This document shows, piece after piece, positions 39,185 through 51,100 of a DNA stretch of 64,000 bases. The stretch lies in contig JANTQA010000057.1 in NCBI GenBank assembly GCA_027625915.1, forward strand, positions 5,580,001-5,644,000, given 5' to 3'. The stretch comes from Anaeramoeba flamelloides. Lineage: Eukaryota; Metamonada; Anaeramoebidae. The notes under the pieces are model-generated. The model saw only the letters and a program-made list of their open reading frames with translations, made no database searches and was not told the origin of the DNA. Position 1 is the stretch's first letter. Each line of letters opens with the position of its first letter. Made by a program: the position numbers and the translations under genes.

Positions 39185-41271
39185 ATTACTTGAAAATAAT
39201 ATTTAAATGGGTTTATTTTTTAGATTCTCAAAAGAGTCTTATAAAAAATTACAACAATGATAATTTTTAATAGTGGACATTCATAAAAAATGTGTTAATT
39301 TCTACTTTAATAAAATTTCTTGAAGATTCTTCAGAATCGTTTGAAATTAAATCAATTAGAAATTTTACTTGAAATGACTAATCATTTTAATTATGGAGGA
39401 ATGTATTGTTTCTCGAGTCTTTTAAATTAAGAAAATAATATGTTTTTCATAATGTGAAAAAATGTAGGATTTTCAAACTATTTAAAAAATGAGAAAAAAA
39501 TGATACAACTTTGTAAAACAATGAACAATTTAGGTAAATGACATTTAACGAGAGAAGGTTTTTACCCTTAATCAGATTCTTCCCTTCATTTTTTCTATTT
39601 AAAGGTGCTTTAAAAATTTTTACATGTATTTTCTACTTTTTCTTACCAAACTAAGTTTTTGAACTTGCTTATTCTAATTTTTTGTTGTCTACGAGAAAGT
39701 AAAATGAAGTGATAATTTTTTCTGATTATTATCCCAATAAAAGCATTATAAAATTTTAAATCGAAATTATATCAATTGTTCCTTAATTTTTGAACAAGAA
39801 AATATGAATTCTTGCAATTCTGTTTTCAATAGACAATTTGAGGAATAAAAATCTTTTTGTGTTACACGAAAATTATAAACGAACCTCAAACCCAAAATAT
39901 TTGAGAGCCCAAAACCAAAACAACAAGAAATTGTTGATCTTTCTCCATTTAAGATTGTCTTGATTGTTAATTGTCAGTGAAAAGAACAGAATTTTCATTG
40001 AGCTTTTCCAAAAAAATCGATTAAAGAATTAAAACCAATCATCCAAAGAACCCAATTACTAAAAGGGTAATTAATAATTTAAGACTATTTTAAGAATTAA
40101 TAATTTGAAAGGTTTTATGAATTAAAAATATTTTTTCAAGAAGCTTCTTGAAAAATTTGTTCATTTTATTTTGCTACAAAGAGCAAAAACACAAAAGATT
40201 CACTGATTATTTCACGAACCTTCACATTTCCCGAGTGACTTTAAATCCAAATGAATAAATTAAAAGTAATGTTCAAAGTTCAATAAAAAAATTGAATTAA
40301 AGCTCTAAAAAGAAAACTTTGAATATTATTTCGCTTAGGTATTCGGTTTTTTCAACGAATATTTGATAAAAGATTCGCGAAATTAAAAGAAAAATTTTCA
40401 ATTCTTAATTTGAAAATCATAGTAGGGAAAATAAGTAAACTCTTTGATGATACAAAAAGTTGATCAGAGAAAAGGTTTGCCACAATTCTTTTAAGAACAA
40501 TTTTTACACTCATACCATGTGTTTTTAAAGAATTTTCAAGGTTTCTTTGAATAATTCAGAATAAAATTTGGAAGGAAATCCAAAAAATTACCGATTCAAT
40601 AAAAATAAATTGTAAAAGTACAAAAGAATTGAATCGATATTTTAACTTGAGGTATGTTTCCAAATATCCTTCATTTTAAGATTCTGTTCGATAGATTGTC
40701 AATAAGATTAATCTTTTTGATCAATTGAATGAGAGGAAAAAATAAAATATGTTTTTCCTAAATCAAAAAATGAAAGAATAATTCAGTAAAACCAATCTGT
40801 TTGTTTGAACCCAAACAAACGATGGTGTTTAAATTGCAATTTTTCGCCCAAAGTTATTGAGAAAACCAATAAAAATAAATTTATTTTGTCAAGAATTATT
40901 CATATTTGAAGGACAAAATACAAAACAAACCCCAAATTGAATCTACCGAGAACCAATCAAAGAAAATACTTTTTCTAAAAAATAGGACAATCTCCCCAAC
41001 TCTTCTCTCTTTAAATCAACTTCTTTGCTGTCTTTCACCACAATAACACAACTCATAGGAACTTTTAATTTAACGAGAATAAAAAATAAAATTTCGAACT
41101 ATTTTTCTTCTGATCTAAACAAACAAATTCTTTTGATTTCAGGGTGCAAATCCAGACAAAAGGACAATAAAAAGTTATTCTTGATTCTGAAATATTTATT
41201 CTTTTTTATTTTTTTTATTTATTTTCTTTGTTTTTTTTTTCTATTTTTCTTTTCTTATTTTATAATTTTGG
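39185..41271. other. long upstream region of the surface-protein gene
   Basis: No gene or clear repeat found. From about 39880 the sequence is richer in C and A. A pyrimidine-rich stretch at about 40985-41060 (CAATCTCCCCAACTCTTCTC) followed by T-rich DNA lies ~200 bases before the ATG and could be the promoter/leader. The short ORF at 41025-41333 is in another frame and looks accidental. Confidence 0.4.
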
Positions 41272-44200
41272 ATGAAAGCAATCACTTTTCTTCCGTTAAT
41301 TCTTTTTTTAGTTCTTTTTGTCGATGCTACTAATAGATTTCAAGTAGGTAGTGTTTCAAAAGATTTTTTAGTTGGCTCAATTGCACAGCTTTCTGGAAAT
41401 GGAAAAGGTAAAGAAATTGAAAAAGAACAAAAACAAGAACAAATGACTTGGAACGACTTGATCTTTTCAAAAAAAGACTTTGGTGAAGATTTTGTGAGGC
41501 AACTAAAACTCCAACCAAATCTAAATTATTTAAAATCTTTGTTGCTCAGCAACAAAGTTCGAATAAACCGAGCCAAAATTATTGAAAATCCAAAGTGCCA
41601 AGAATTCCCGAATTGCAAAATCACGCACATTGCTACTACACTTGATGGATCGGTTATTTATTTTGGCAAGTCCGAATTCTATTACGTAACATCCAACGAA
41701 GTAATCAAATTTGGGCTAATCGGGAAAAACATGAATAAAGTTTTTGGAGAAAGCAGAAATAAGCGATCCTCATATACCAACTATTTCTATGGCCAAGACC
41801 ATTATTCAAACGTAGCTGTTTATTCCAAAATTCTTTATAAAGACGTGTACGATGGGGTTGATTTGATTTTTACAATCACCAAAGAAGGCAATCTCAAATC
41901 CGAGTATTTGGTTTCAAGAAAGGGGAATTACAAAGACATTAAATGGAAAGTAGAACAACACAACCACCTTACCAACGACAACAACACGGGCAACACGAAC
42001 AATATTGAGAACAACAACAACAACAACAACAGCAACAGCAATCTCAACACTTCAACAAACAGAATTCAAATGAAAATTAATCAAAAAACACATTCCTTAA
42101 ACGTTCAATTAAAAACACAAGCAAAAACAACAACAATTATAACCGAATCAATTCCAATTTTTCTTCAAGAAACAAAAACAATTTATGGTAATTACCACAT
42201 CGACCACCAAAACCAGATTTATGGTTTCCATCTTGACGAAGAAAAAGCAAAATTAATTGACTTTGAAACCAATATGATCATAGATCCTGAATTTGCTACT
42301 TATTTTGGAGGATCAGGAGAAGATGAGATCACTGATATCAAGTCCACTGATCAAGATGTACTGTATGTAATTGGTGACCAACGGTCTACTGCAGATTTCC
42401 CTGTCTATCCAGATGAAAAATACCGTATTGGAGGCAATTATAGTGGTGTCTTTGTTTTGAAAATGGATAAAGATTTCAATCTGGAATGGGTCACGTCGGT
42501 TGCGTCGCAATACCAGACACTGAAGACTGCATCTCTTGATTTAGATAGCAATTTCGTACCTGTTGTTCTGAGCGAAAACCTTGACCCCTATCATAAGGGC
42601 AAACACCAAACAAGCGGCGAATCCTATATGCCGAGCTGCACCATGTACCACAAGAACAATCTAAATGGCTATATCTTTAAAATGGAACCCGACGGCACCT
42701 CAATTTTGAAGTCGACATATTTGTGTATCAAAGAAGCCAATTTTAAGCCCATCAAACATGCCATTGATAAGTCTAATGAAGACCAGATTTATATTGTCGC
42801 GGAGACTCAAGGATCCTTCCCGCCCACAGACTGGACAGGGAGCTGCTACAACTCAGAATCCGAATATAATGACCACTATCGAAATATCTCGATCTCCATT
42901 CTCAACAAGGACCTGTCAGATTTAGTCGGCTCGAATTGCACGGGTTCGCCAGACAATTCAGATTTCTTGGCTGATTTCATTCTTGATGAGATAAATAACA
43001 ACCAGCCAATACTTTTAGTATCATCACTTTCAACTAATTTCCCAATAACGAGCAATGGGAAAGAAGTTGAATCTGGTGGGGAAGACTCTGATCCCATGTA
43101 TGTACAGTATTTAATGAAATTCAACGAAGGATTGCATTCTTTAAATATCTCGACTTATTATTCAAACCTTTTATATCGGGATGATGCTCATATGACCTAT
43201 GATTCAAATATTCTATCCAAAACAAATGGCGGCGGCGCATTTTGGTTAATAACAAATATGCGCAAATGGAAAGAATGGACAAGGCCCACAATTACCCCAG
43301 ATGCACTCATCAAAGAAATCCCAATTGATTTTAACACAACGAGTATTGCTGTGATATCTTTAATTTCAGCAGATCTGAAAGAAACTAGATATTGTACTTA
43401 TTATTACGATATAGAAAACGCAGTTGGTATCTATCTCATGGAATCATTTCTTGATCCAGACCATAATTTAATTATTGCAGGTGAGGATTATAGCCACAAT
43501 AGCGCAGATCTAGTTACAGACACAGATACAGATACAGATACAAATACAAATACAAATATAAATACAAATACAGATACAAATACAAACACAAATACAGATA
43601 CAGATACAGATACATATACAGATACAAATACAGGCACACAAAATATTTATGACGATGACAATATCAATGTAGATGGTGCACACGATGACCAATTCGATGA
43701 CATGGGCTATAATTTTGGAAATCGGTTATTTTTTCACACATTCACGATCAGCGACCCTGATGATAACCTCGACGATAACGACCCAGATTTCAAAACTTTA
43801 GATTACCAGACCAAGGGATACATTGGCGGTGCCACGATTACAGGGATTACCTATCGAACGGGCCATGGCCCCGTATTAGTAGGGAGTTCAAGTAATTACT
43901 TCCCCTTAAAAGTCTCAGAAGATGCCTTTCAAAAGGAGATAGCAGGCCAATCTGATGGGCTCTTGGTAGCACTACCGTTATGTATGCCCGGATATCATGG
44001 CCCAGCATGGACCGAATGTGATCAATGTGACGCTGGCTCCTATTCCCTCGGTGACGGGGATGAATGCCAAGACTGCGAGAAGGGTACATATTCAGACACT
44101 CTGCGCTCCTCGTGCCTGGATTGCGAGCCAGGAACGTATTCCCTCATTGGCGCCTCCACCTGCGAAAAATGCGATTCTGCGAGCTACAATCCCATTTCTC

Positions 44201-46077
44201 GGGCTTCGGCATGCGAATATTGCGGGGACGGTAAGCAAGCGGTCAGCAACAGAACGCAGTGCGAAGAGTGCGAGTCTGGCCAGTACGCAGAATTTAAAAC
44301 CGTTTGCAAAAAATGCCCCGCGGGCGAATACCAAGACCTCGTTGGCGTCTCCTATTGCCTCGAATGCCCGATCCCTGATTTTTGCCCCGGCGAAAACAAG
44401 TGCAATTACAACCGAAACCCCGAATCGATCTGTGTCAACTGCGAAACCAATTATTTCTCGTTTAAAAAAAACTGCATCAAATGCCCCAAGGTACCGCCGC
44501 TCATTTTCTTTGCAGCACTGCTCTTCATCATCGTTGGCTGCCTGACGCTTTACTACTTTTCGGGGTCGGGATCAAACATGCCCGCCTTTAATATCATCGG
44601 TACATCTCTCCAGGCATTTGGCGCTGTTCTTTCGTTGGAATTGGAATACCCCAAGACCGTTGAAAACGTCTTTCGGCTGATCTTCAGCATCATGAATCTC
44701 GACATCGGCTCCACGACTGCGCCCGAGTGCAGCTGGCAACTAAACTTTTTCGAGCAGTTTGTCATCGCCTTCTTCCTGCCGTTCTTGGTGACCCTGATTT
44801 TCGCCATCCTGGGGCTGTCCCTCAAGTACTACTACCGGAACCATGAGCGGAAATTCGAAAAAACCGATCTTGTCAAAACCAAGATCTGGTATAGCTACAC
44901 AATGATCATCAAGCTGTTCTACTTGCCATTCCTAATTTTGGTCTGCAACTCCTTCATCCACATCAAGCAGAAGAACGACACGCGGCCACTGAACATCGAC
45001 CCCACCATCGAGCTTGGCGACGCCACGTGGAAACGATACTTCATCATCGTCCTGCTCTCAATCATCCTCTATGTCATCGGGATCCCGACGCTCTTTATTT
45101 ACCTTCTGTACAAGATCAAAAAGCTCAACTTCCCCCCCCACTACGAAAAAAGAATTGGCTGGCTGTATCTCCGCTTCAAACAGAAGCGCTTCTATTGGGA
45201 AATTATCGATTTCATCTTCAAGACGCTTCTATGTCTAATCGGCCTCCTCGTCACCTCCCATAACTATGCAAACGTATGGTGCCTCTTTATTTTGATCCTT
45301 GCCCTCATCATCCTGCATTCCATTTTCAAGCCGCATTGGAACGAGAACGAGAAACAAACTTCGCCCTTCGACATTTTGTTCATCGGGCTTTTGATTTTTC
45401 TAATCAGTTTGCTTTCCCTGGGCGTCAGCTGGTTCAAGCACGTCATGTTCTACGTCATGTCACCCATCTCTTTAATTGTTATCAGCGGCAGCATATACGT
45501 GATTATCATGAACTACCAAAAGCAAAGGAAATTGTATAAGGGCAAATCCGCTAAGCAAAAAATGAATGCCAAAAAAAGGCAGAGTATGATGATTAGACGC
45601 CAAACAGCAAACGGAGTCAAAGACGGCGATATCGAATTAACATCCAGAATCGATTTTAATGATTTGGAAAATAATTCGGAAAAGGACAGCAACAGATCAG
45701 CACATTACGAATATTCTTCAGATTCCAACTCCAATGCGAATTCCGATTCTGATTCCAATTCAGATTCAGATTCCAATTCCAATTCCAACTCGAATGAAAA
45801 ATCCAATTCAGATGATCCAAATTCAGATGTTGGAAAATCATCCTCAGAGAAATCTGATTCAGATAATAAAAATGAAAAATCAAACCCAAATTCGGGTTCG
45901 GGATCTGATTCCAATTCCAATTCTGATTCTGATTCTGATTCGAGCGCAAAATCAAAATCAGATTCTAATTCTAATTCTAATTCTAATTCGAATGAAAAAT
46001 CCAATTCGGATGATCCAAATTCAAATATTGGAAAATCATCCTCAGAGAAATCAAATTCAGGTTCAAGTTCTGATTAA
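41272..46077 (+). CDS. SBBP-repeat / Cys-rich / multi-TM surface protein
   Basis: A 1601-aa type of cell-surface protein in one exon. Order: signal peptide (hydrophobic LPLILFLVLFV at residues 7-17); an N-terminal domain like the one that precedes SBBP repeats in bacterial proteins (DUF7948-type, about 80-340, with SNVAVYSKILYKDVYDGVDL and a YGNYHID...IIDPEF end); SBBP-type propeller repeats (about 339-900; YFGGSGEDEITDI, STADFPVYPDE, STNFPITSNGK, SSNYFPLKVS); a GCC2/GCC3 ephrin-receptor-like Cys-rich array (about 905-1073, CxxCxxGxY spacing); about seven transmembrane helices (1077-1413); and a cytosolic S/N/D-rich tail. A poly-N run near 245-260 and a DT/NT run near 749-790 look like repeat expansions. 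Likely an adhesion or sensing receptor; ligand unknown. The 3' half of the ectodomain and the TM part are much GC-richer than the rest. Confidence 0.85.
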   Translation: MKAITFLPLILFLVLFVDATNRFQVGSVSKDFLVGSIAQLSGNGKGKEIEKEQKQEQMTWNDLIFSKKDFGEDFVRQLKLQPNLNYLKSLLLSNKVRINRAKIIENPKCQEFPNCKITHIATTLDGSVIYFGKSEFYYVTSNEVIKFGLIGKNMNKVFGESRNKRSSYTNYFYGQDHYSNVAVYSKILYKDVYDGVDLIFTITKEGNLKSEYLVSRKGNYKDIKWKVEQHNHLTNDNNTGNTNNIENNNNNNNSNSNLNTSTNRIQMKINQKTHSLNVQLKTQAKTTTIITESIPIFLQETKTIYGNYHIDHQNQIYGFHLDEEKAKLIDFETNMIIDPEFATYFGGSGEDEITDIKSTDQDVLYVIGDQRSTADFPVYPDEKYRIGGNYSGVFVLKMDKDFNLEWVTSVASQYQTLKTASLDLDSNFVPVVLSENLDPYHKGKHQTSGESYMPSCTMYHKNNLNGYIFKMEPDGTSILKSTYLCIKEANFKPIKHAIDKSNEDQIYIVAETQGSFPPTDWTGSCYNSESEYNDHYRNISISILNKDLSDLVGSNCTGSPDNSDFLADFILDEINNNQPILLVSSLSTNFPITSNGKEVESGGEDSDPMYVQYLMKFNEGLHSLNISTYYSNLLYRDDAHMTYDSNILSKTNGGGAFWLITNMRKWKEWTRPTITPDALIKEIPIDFNTTSIAVISLISADLKETRYCTYYYDIENAVGIYLMESFLDPDHNLIIAGEDYSHNSADLVTDTDTDTDTNTNTNINTNTDTNTNTNTDTDTDTYTDTNTGTQNIYDDDNINVDGAHDDQFDDMGYNFGNRLFFHTFTISDPDDNLDDNDPDFKTLDYQTKGYIGGATITGITYRTGHGPVLVGSSSNYFPLKVSEDAFQKEIAGQSDGLLVALPLCMPGYHGPAWTECDQCDAGSYSLGDGDECQDCEKGTYSDTLRSSCLDCEPGTYSLIGASTCEKCDSASYNPISRASACEYCGDGKQAVSNRTQCEECESGQYAEFKTVCKKCPAGEYQDLVGVSYCLECPIPDFCPGENKCNYNRNPESICVNCETNYFSFKKNCIKCPKVPPLIFFAALLFIIVGCLTLYYFSGSGSNMPAFNIIGTSLQAFGAVLSLELEYPKTVENVFRLIFSIMNLDIGSTTAPECSWQLNFFEQFVIAFFLPFLVTLIFAILGLSLKYYYRNHERKFEKTDLVKTKIWYSYTMIIKLFYLPFLILVCNSFIHIKQKNDTRPLNIDPTIELGDATWKRYFIIVLLSIILYVIGIPTLFIYLLYKIKKLNFPPHYEKRIGWLYLRFKQKRFYWEIIDFIFKTLLCLIGLLVTSHNYANVWCLFILILALIILHSIFKPHWNENEKQTSPFDILFIGLLIFLISLLSLGVSWFKHVMFYVMSPISLIVISGSIYVIIMNYQKQRKLYKGKSAKQKMNAKKRQSMMIRRQTANGVKDGDIELTSRIDFNDLENNSEKDSNRSAHYEYSSDSNSNANSDSDSNSDSDSNSNSNSNEKSNSDDPNSDVGKSSSEKSDSDNKNEKSNPNSGSGSDSNSNSDSDSDSSAKSKSDSNSNSNSNSNEKSNSDDPNSNIGKSSSEKSNSGSSSD
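43515..43640 (+). repeat. in-gene 6-bp tandem repeat encoding DT/NT
   Basis: Tandem units of GATACA/AATACA, about 20 copies, translated as alternating Asp-Thr and Asn-Thr. In frame and multiple of six, so length change would not break the protein. Confidence 0.95.
45700..46074 (+). repeat. SN/SD-rich tail with a 65-bp direct duplication
   Basis: Degenerate GATTCC/AATTCC hexamers encode Ser-Asp/Ser-Asn. Within them 45790-45854 is repeated at 45988-46052 (offset 198 bp, a multiple of three) with four or so differences; both encode SNEKSNSDDPNS.(V/I)GKSSSEKS. Confidence 0.9.
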
Positions 46078-46439
46078 AATGAAAAATAAAAAAAAATTCT
46101 TTCTGATTATTCAAAATAAAAATCGGATTAAAAAACATAAGAACATCTTTTCCTATTTATATTTTATTTTTTTTTATTTTTTCCACATTTTATATAGATA
46201 TACATATTTATATTAACTTTTACTAATTTTTGATAGAAATATTTATTTTTTAATCAATTAAATATATTTGTAATTTATTATAATTACAATTCCTTTTTCT
46301 TTTTGTTTTTTTTTTTTTCATTGTATTTTGATTAATCTTTCTTTGAATTTTTTACTAAAAATGTTAAAAATGAAAACAGTGATTCAATTTTTTTTTTTTA
46401 TTTTCATTTATGTGATTTAATCAATGTAATTTCTTAATG
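46078..46439. other. 3' flank of the surface-protein gene
   Basis: A/T-rich; several AATAAA-like signals within 60 bases of the stop could serve polyadenylation. Nothing else seen. Confidence 0.4.
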
Positions 46440-46930
46440 TTAACCATTTTCTAGTCAAAGGATCCCAGTTGGGTTGCATGTGAATTACATGTGTTTAAAG
46501 GGTTTAAATGAATATTAAAAGAAAAAAATAAATTTTGGAAAATTTCAAAATTGAAATTATTTTTTCACATTTTTACTTTTTTTTCGATTTTTTTTTATAA
46601 CAGGTAATTTGAAATTCATTTGTATATTTTTAATTTGAGTTCCAATATTGATCGACACTTGGTAAAAACTTGTTATTCTAATGTTATTGAAACAATGAAA
46701 ATGATTTTTGAGAAATCATATTGATTTTTATTGGAATTTTATTTGATCTCCACTTGAAGTACAAAAAGAACATTGTTATTTTTCTCAATGTCTCCCAAAG
46801 TATTTGAATTTTCTGAATGTTGACTAAAATCTATCGAGTTTCTTGGATTTATTTCATTATATATATTAACTATTCTTTGATGTGTATTATTCTGTTTATT
46901 TGTTCTTCAAAGGGTACAATTATAAAAAAA
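46440..46930 (-). repeat. dispersed repeat family F, copy 2
   Basis: Inverted copy of 22230-22725: AGTCAAAGGA, GAATTACATGTGTTTAAA, TTGTTATTCTAATGTTATTG, TTGATTTTTATTGGAATTTT and TTTGTTCTTCAAAGG occur in the expected order with indels. Confidence 0.8.
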
Positions 46931-48145
46931 TATTTGAAATTTTGGAAATAAAGTTGGACAGACTGACAGAAACAAAGTTTATCTTTTGGGACGGGTGTCT
47001 GGGATATCTTGGTTAATATCAATAAATTCACAATAATAATTTGAAATCTTGAATAAATCATCAACGGTGTTTAAAAGGTTTACCTTCAAACACCAGAGTT
47101 CAATTAAATAATTAGATGATTTCCTTTTTTATTATTTATTTTTTTTTTTTCTTTGGAGAAAGATTGTTAATAAAGGTAATCAAAAAACTAAAAATGTTTA
47201 AATTCTTTTTATTTATTTATTTAATACCCCATTTAAACACATTTTTCATATCTCTATTAAAAAATCAGAAAATTTTTAATTTCAAAAATCAAGTAATTTC
47301 ATATTCAAATACTGTTTTATTCCTAGTTTGTAATAATTAAAAAAAAATTTATAAATACCAACAAAAATTTAATCTCCATTTAAAAATCCTTTAATTCACC
47401 AAATAAACTTATCCTTTAATTTTGAATTTTGATCTTTCAAAATCCAAAAAATAATGAAAATTCCAAACTTGAAAAAATTTTTTTGATCTTAAGTCAAGAA
47501 TGTTGAAACCCAAAAAATATTTTGTGAAAAACCATCCCAAATAAATTGAAATAAAGAAATTGAAAAATCTTTAATAGAAAATGATCATACTTTTTTTTTT
47601 TTAAGGCAAATATCTTTTGAAAAAAAAATAACTATTCAAATGATTAATTCTTTTCAATTTTTATAATAAGTTTTTCTCAAATTTATAAAAAGTTGTTTTG
47701 ATAATTAATATGATCTTTCTAATAAAGTAAATGTATCTAATTTTTCAGATGCCAATTCCTTGATTCTATAAATAATTAACCTTTTGACAAGTTTTTCTCA
47801 CCAAATTAAATTGTATTATCTTTTTTACTCGTTTGACATTCGAAGGTTGACAATGTAAAAAACAAAAATTAATAAAATTTAAAACCTCATTAAAAAAATA
47901 GTTGTTAAATTTTTTCAGTTTATTTTTCTTTTTTAAATAGTTCCAAGAGTTATATGTAAAAAATAATTTAACCTTTTTTTATCCAAAAAGTATATTTGAA
48001 AGACATTTTATGTTTTAATTTAATGAATAGCCAAATTAAAATTTAACAATTAGATTTCGTAATTTTCTTTTTTTTTTTTTTTATTTTTTTATTTTTGAAT
48101 AGTCTCTCCAGATCAGTTTTTAGTCCAATTTTTTAATTTGATTCC
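46931..48145. other. intergenic, nothing recognised
   Basis: A/T-rich, convergent intergenic region between the surface-protein gene (+) and LSM14 (-). ORFs here lack coding character. Confidence 0.45.
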
Positions 48146-51100
48146 TTAATTTTTATCTTGTGATTGGGTATTTTCTTTATTTTTCCTTTGGTAATAATTG
48201 TTTTTGTTTGTTTCATTGTTATTGTCATAATATCCTCTATTTCTTCTGTATCCGCCGCCTCTGTTATATCCACCACCTCTTCGGTGTCCTCTTCCTCTTC
48301 CATATCCTCTTCCTCTTCCTCTATAATTATTATAATTATGATAGTATCTATTATATCCGCCACGATAATATCTATTGCCCCCTCTATAAAAGTTTCTTGA
48401 TTGAACGTTTTCTCTGCCAAAGGTTTCTGAATCTATTTTATTCGTCTCATTCCAATTTGGTCTTTCTTTGGGTTGTTTGTTTTTTTGATCAATTGTCAAA
48501 GAATCAAAAAAGCTTGATTCTGGGTTAAATGTTTTTTCAACTTCTTGTAAATTTTCAAATAATTGCTTTTGTGTCTGAAGTCTTCGAGAATTATTATTTT
48601 TGTCTTCAAGTTCTTTTACCTTGGTGGTAATTTCTTCACTAATTTTTTCTTTATCAAATTTTTCATTCATTTCATCAAATTCAAAATCTTTTTTTAATTT
48701 TGGATCGGTTCTATTATTTTTTCTTACTTGGAATTGTCCTCTTATTCCTGAATTATTATAATTTCTTCCATATCCTCTTCCATATCCTCTTCCTCTTCCT
48801 CTTCCTCTTCCTCGACCCCTTCCTCTTCCTCTTCCTCTTCCCCTTCCTCTTCCTCTTCCTCTTCCCCTTCCTCTACTTTGCTCCCTTTCTTTTTCTCTGT
48901 CTTTTCTCTGTTCATTTTCTTTTTCGCCACCCCTTCTTTTATTAATTGACTCTTTATTTTTTTGGGTTTTTTCTTTTGTGGAATCCATTTTTGATTCTTT
49001 TTTTTTTTGAGTTAAACTAGTTTTTTTTTTTTTTGGTTTTTGAGTTTTTTTTGTTGTTTTTTTATTTCTTTGATTTTTGAGATTTTGTTTTTCGTTATTA
49101 TACCCTTGTTCTTCATCACTGCTTTGTTGTTCTTTCTATATTTATGTAACAATAATAATATTAATAAATTATAAAAAGAAAAGAAATTAATAAAGGACAA
49201 ATAAAATTTCAAAATTTGTTGGATATTATGATTTAAAAATAGGATAATCTTGTAGCTCAAAATAAAAAAAAATTGCAAGATATTTTGAAATATTCGAAAA
49301 AAGATTATGCTTGAATTGATTGGCTTTTATCAGATTTAATATTGAAAAAATGATTGTTGTGTCAATTATATTTCTCTTGAATGACTTTCATGTTCATCCT
49401 TTGTTTTTATGAATTGGGAGCTTTTATTTTGATGATGCACTTTATTTTGAAGATACTTTGAAAGAATATAATATTTATTCACAGGCTTGTTATATTTCTA
49501 TTAAAAAACTGAATTTTGGATAATCATCGAGTTTTAATTTATTAAAATTCTGGTTAAAAATATTACAAATGAAGAAATTGTTTTAAAAATTTAATTAAGC
49601 AATCGATCTTATTTTAAAACTATTACTTATATAAAATATTCATCTATTCAAAGGTATTTACATCGTAATAGTATTTTTAAAAGAAGTTTTGAAAAAAAAA
49701 TTGATTAATTTTTAATTGTAATGTGAAATTTTAAATCAGCAATTGTCTTTTTTAATCTTGTTGTATATTTAAAAATTTTCCCATTCTTATAAAGCTTTTT
49801 GAAAAACGCCCTGAAAATGGTTTTGATAAAAGAACGGAGAAATAGGTATAATACAGTTAATCTGCTATTTTATAGCTGTAATTGAAAACTTGTTTGTGTT
49901 ACACTCTTTTAAAACTACGGTAATATATTCAAATCTTTTTTATTTTCTTGGTTAAATATAATTTGGTACTTTTCAAAAATATTTTATTGAAAAGGGAGTA
50001 ATTAAGTTTTGTGTTTTGTAAAAAAAAATAATGGATAAAAAAATAATTTAATTTAATATATTTGAATCATTTGAAATGACAACGTATACATTTTAATTAG
50101 AATTAAAAGAAAATACGATTTCAAAAAGAAACTGAAAAATGAACATATTTATTTTCATAATTGTAAAACAAAAAAAAAATTTAATAAAAGATAATCAAAC
50201 GACAAGATCGTCTGCTGTATTTTGATTTTTGAAAGTTTTGTAGGTTCACAAATTTTTTTAATTTAAAAGAATTGAGTAAAATCAAAGATTTTTTTGTTCA
50301 ATTTTTTTCGGTTTGCTTTTTAATTCTGAAAAAGTTAACTATGTTTTTTTTTTTTTTTAATTCTGAAAATCAATGGATTTTATTAATAAACATAAAACTT
50401 GAAGAAAATTAATGATGTTTTTTTTTTTATTATTCTTTTGTTTAGAGAATTCATTGATTAACTAACCAAAAATTGAACTCGTAATTAGGCTTTCAGGGAT
50501 TTAAATTTGTTTTATAAAATAAACTTAAAAAAAAGAAAACTCTTCATAAATCTATTGCAATTATAAAAAGCCTAATAAGTGGTTTTAGTTTTTGATCAGA
50601 AAATCAATATCCATTTCGAGAGCAAAAATTTGAAAATTTAAAAAATCTAAAATCCCTTAGCACTTGGCAAATCTTCAAGACACTTGCCGTTAGGTTTTGA
50701 TAAAAAAAAAAAAAAAAAAAGATCATTTCTAACGATTTTCCTCCTTTTATTTATCGTGCAGTTTGATTTTTTTTTTTTCAATACAATTAGGCTGATGAAA
50801 GCAATTATAGTGTTTTTGAATTTAAATCATTAATGAATATCTTTAAATCATTTTTATCCCACAAGTAATTGGATGTTTGAAATTCACAAAAAAAAAATGA
50901 AAAATTTTTTTTTGAATTTATGAAAATTATTTGAGTATTTCACTTGTGCAATCGTGGTTTCAGAATTTTTCATGTTTTTTTGTAAAATTTATGATTTTTT
51001 CATTAAATATGATATTCTTCTCTGGTGTGCAGTCAAGGGTTAGGAAACTTGACAGTATATTTGATGTTTTAAATGACATTAAATTCCCTTTAATAAACAA

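Noticed and set aside
41025-41333. 102-codon ORF overlapping the start of the surface protein gene
   Set aside because: Starts at a non-ATG codon, is poly-F-rich, and lies in the T-rich leader.
43997-45539. Several long ORFs in the other frames over the TM part of the surface protein
   Set aside because: They arise because this stretch is GC-rich and so has few stops; the +1 frame shows signal peptide, Cys array and TM helices, the others show nothing.
48133-48930. E-rich and L-rich ORFs overlapping LSM14 exon 3
   Set aside because: Frame shadows of the GGAAGA hexamer tract; the RG frame joins the LSm domain in phase.
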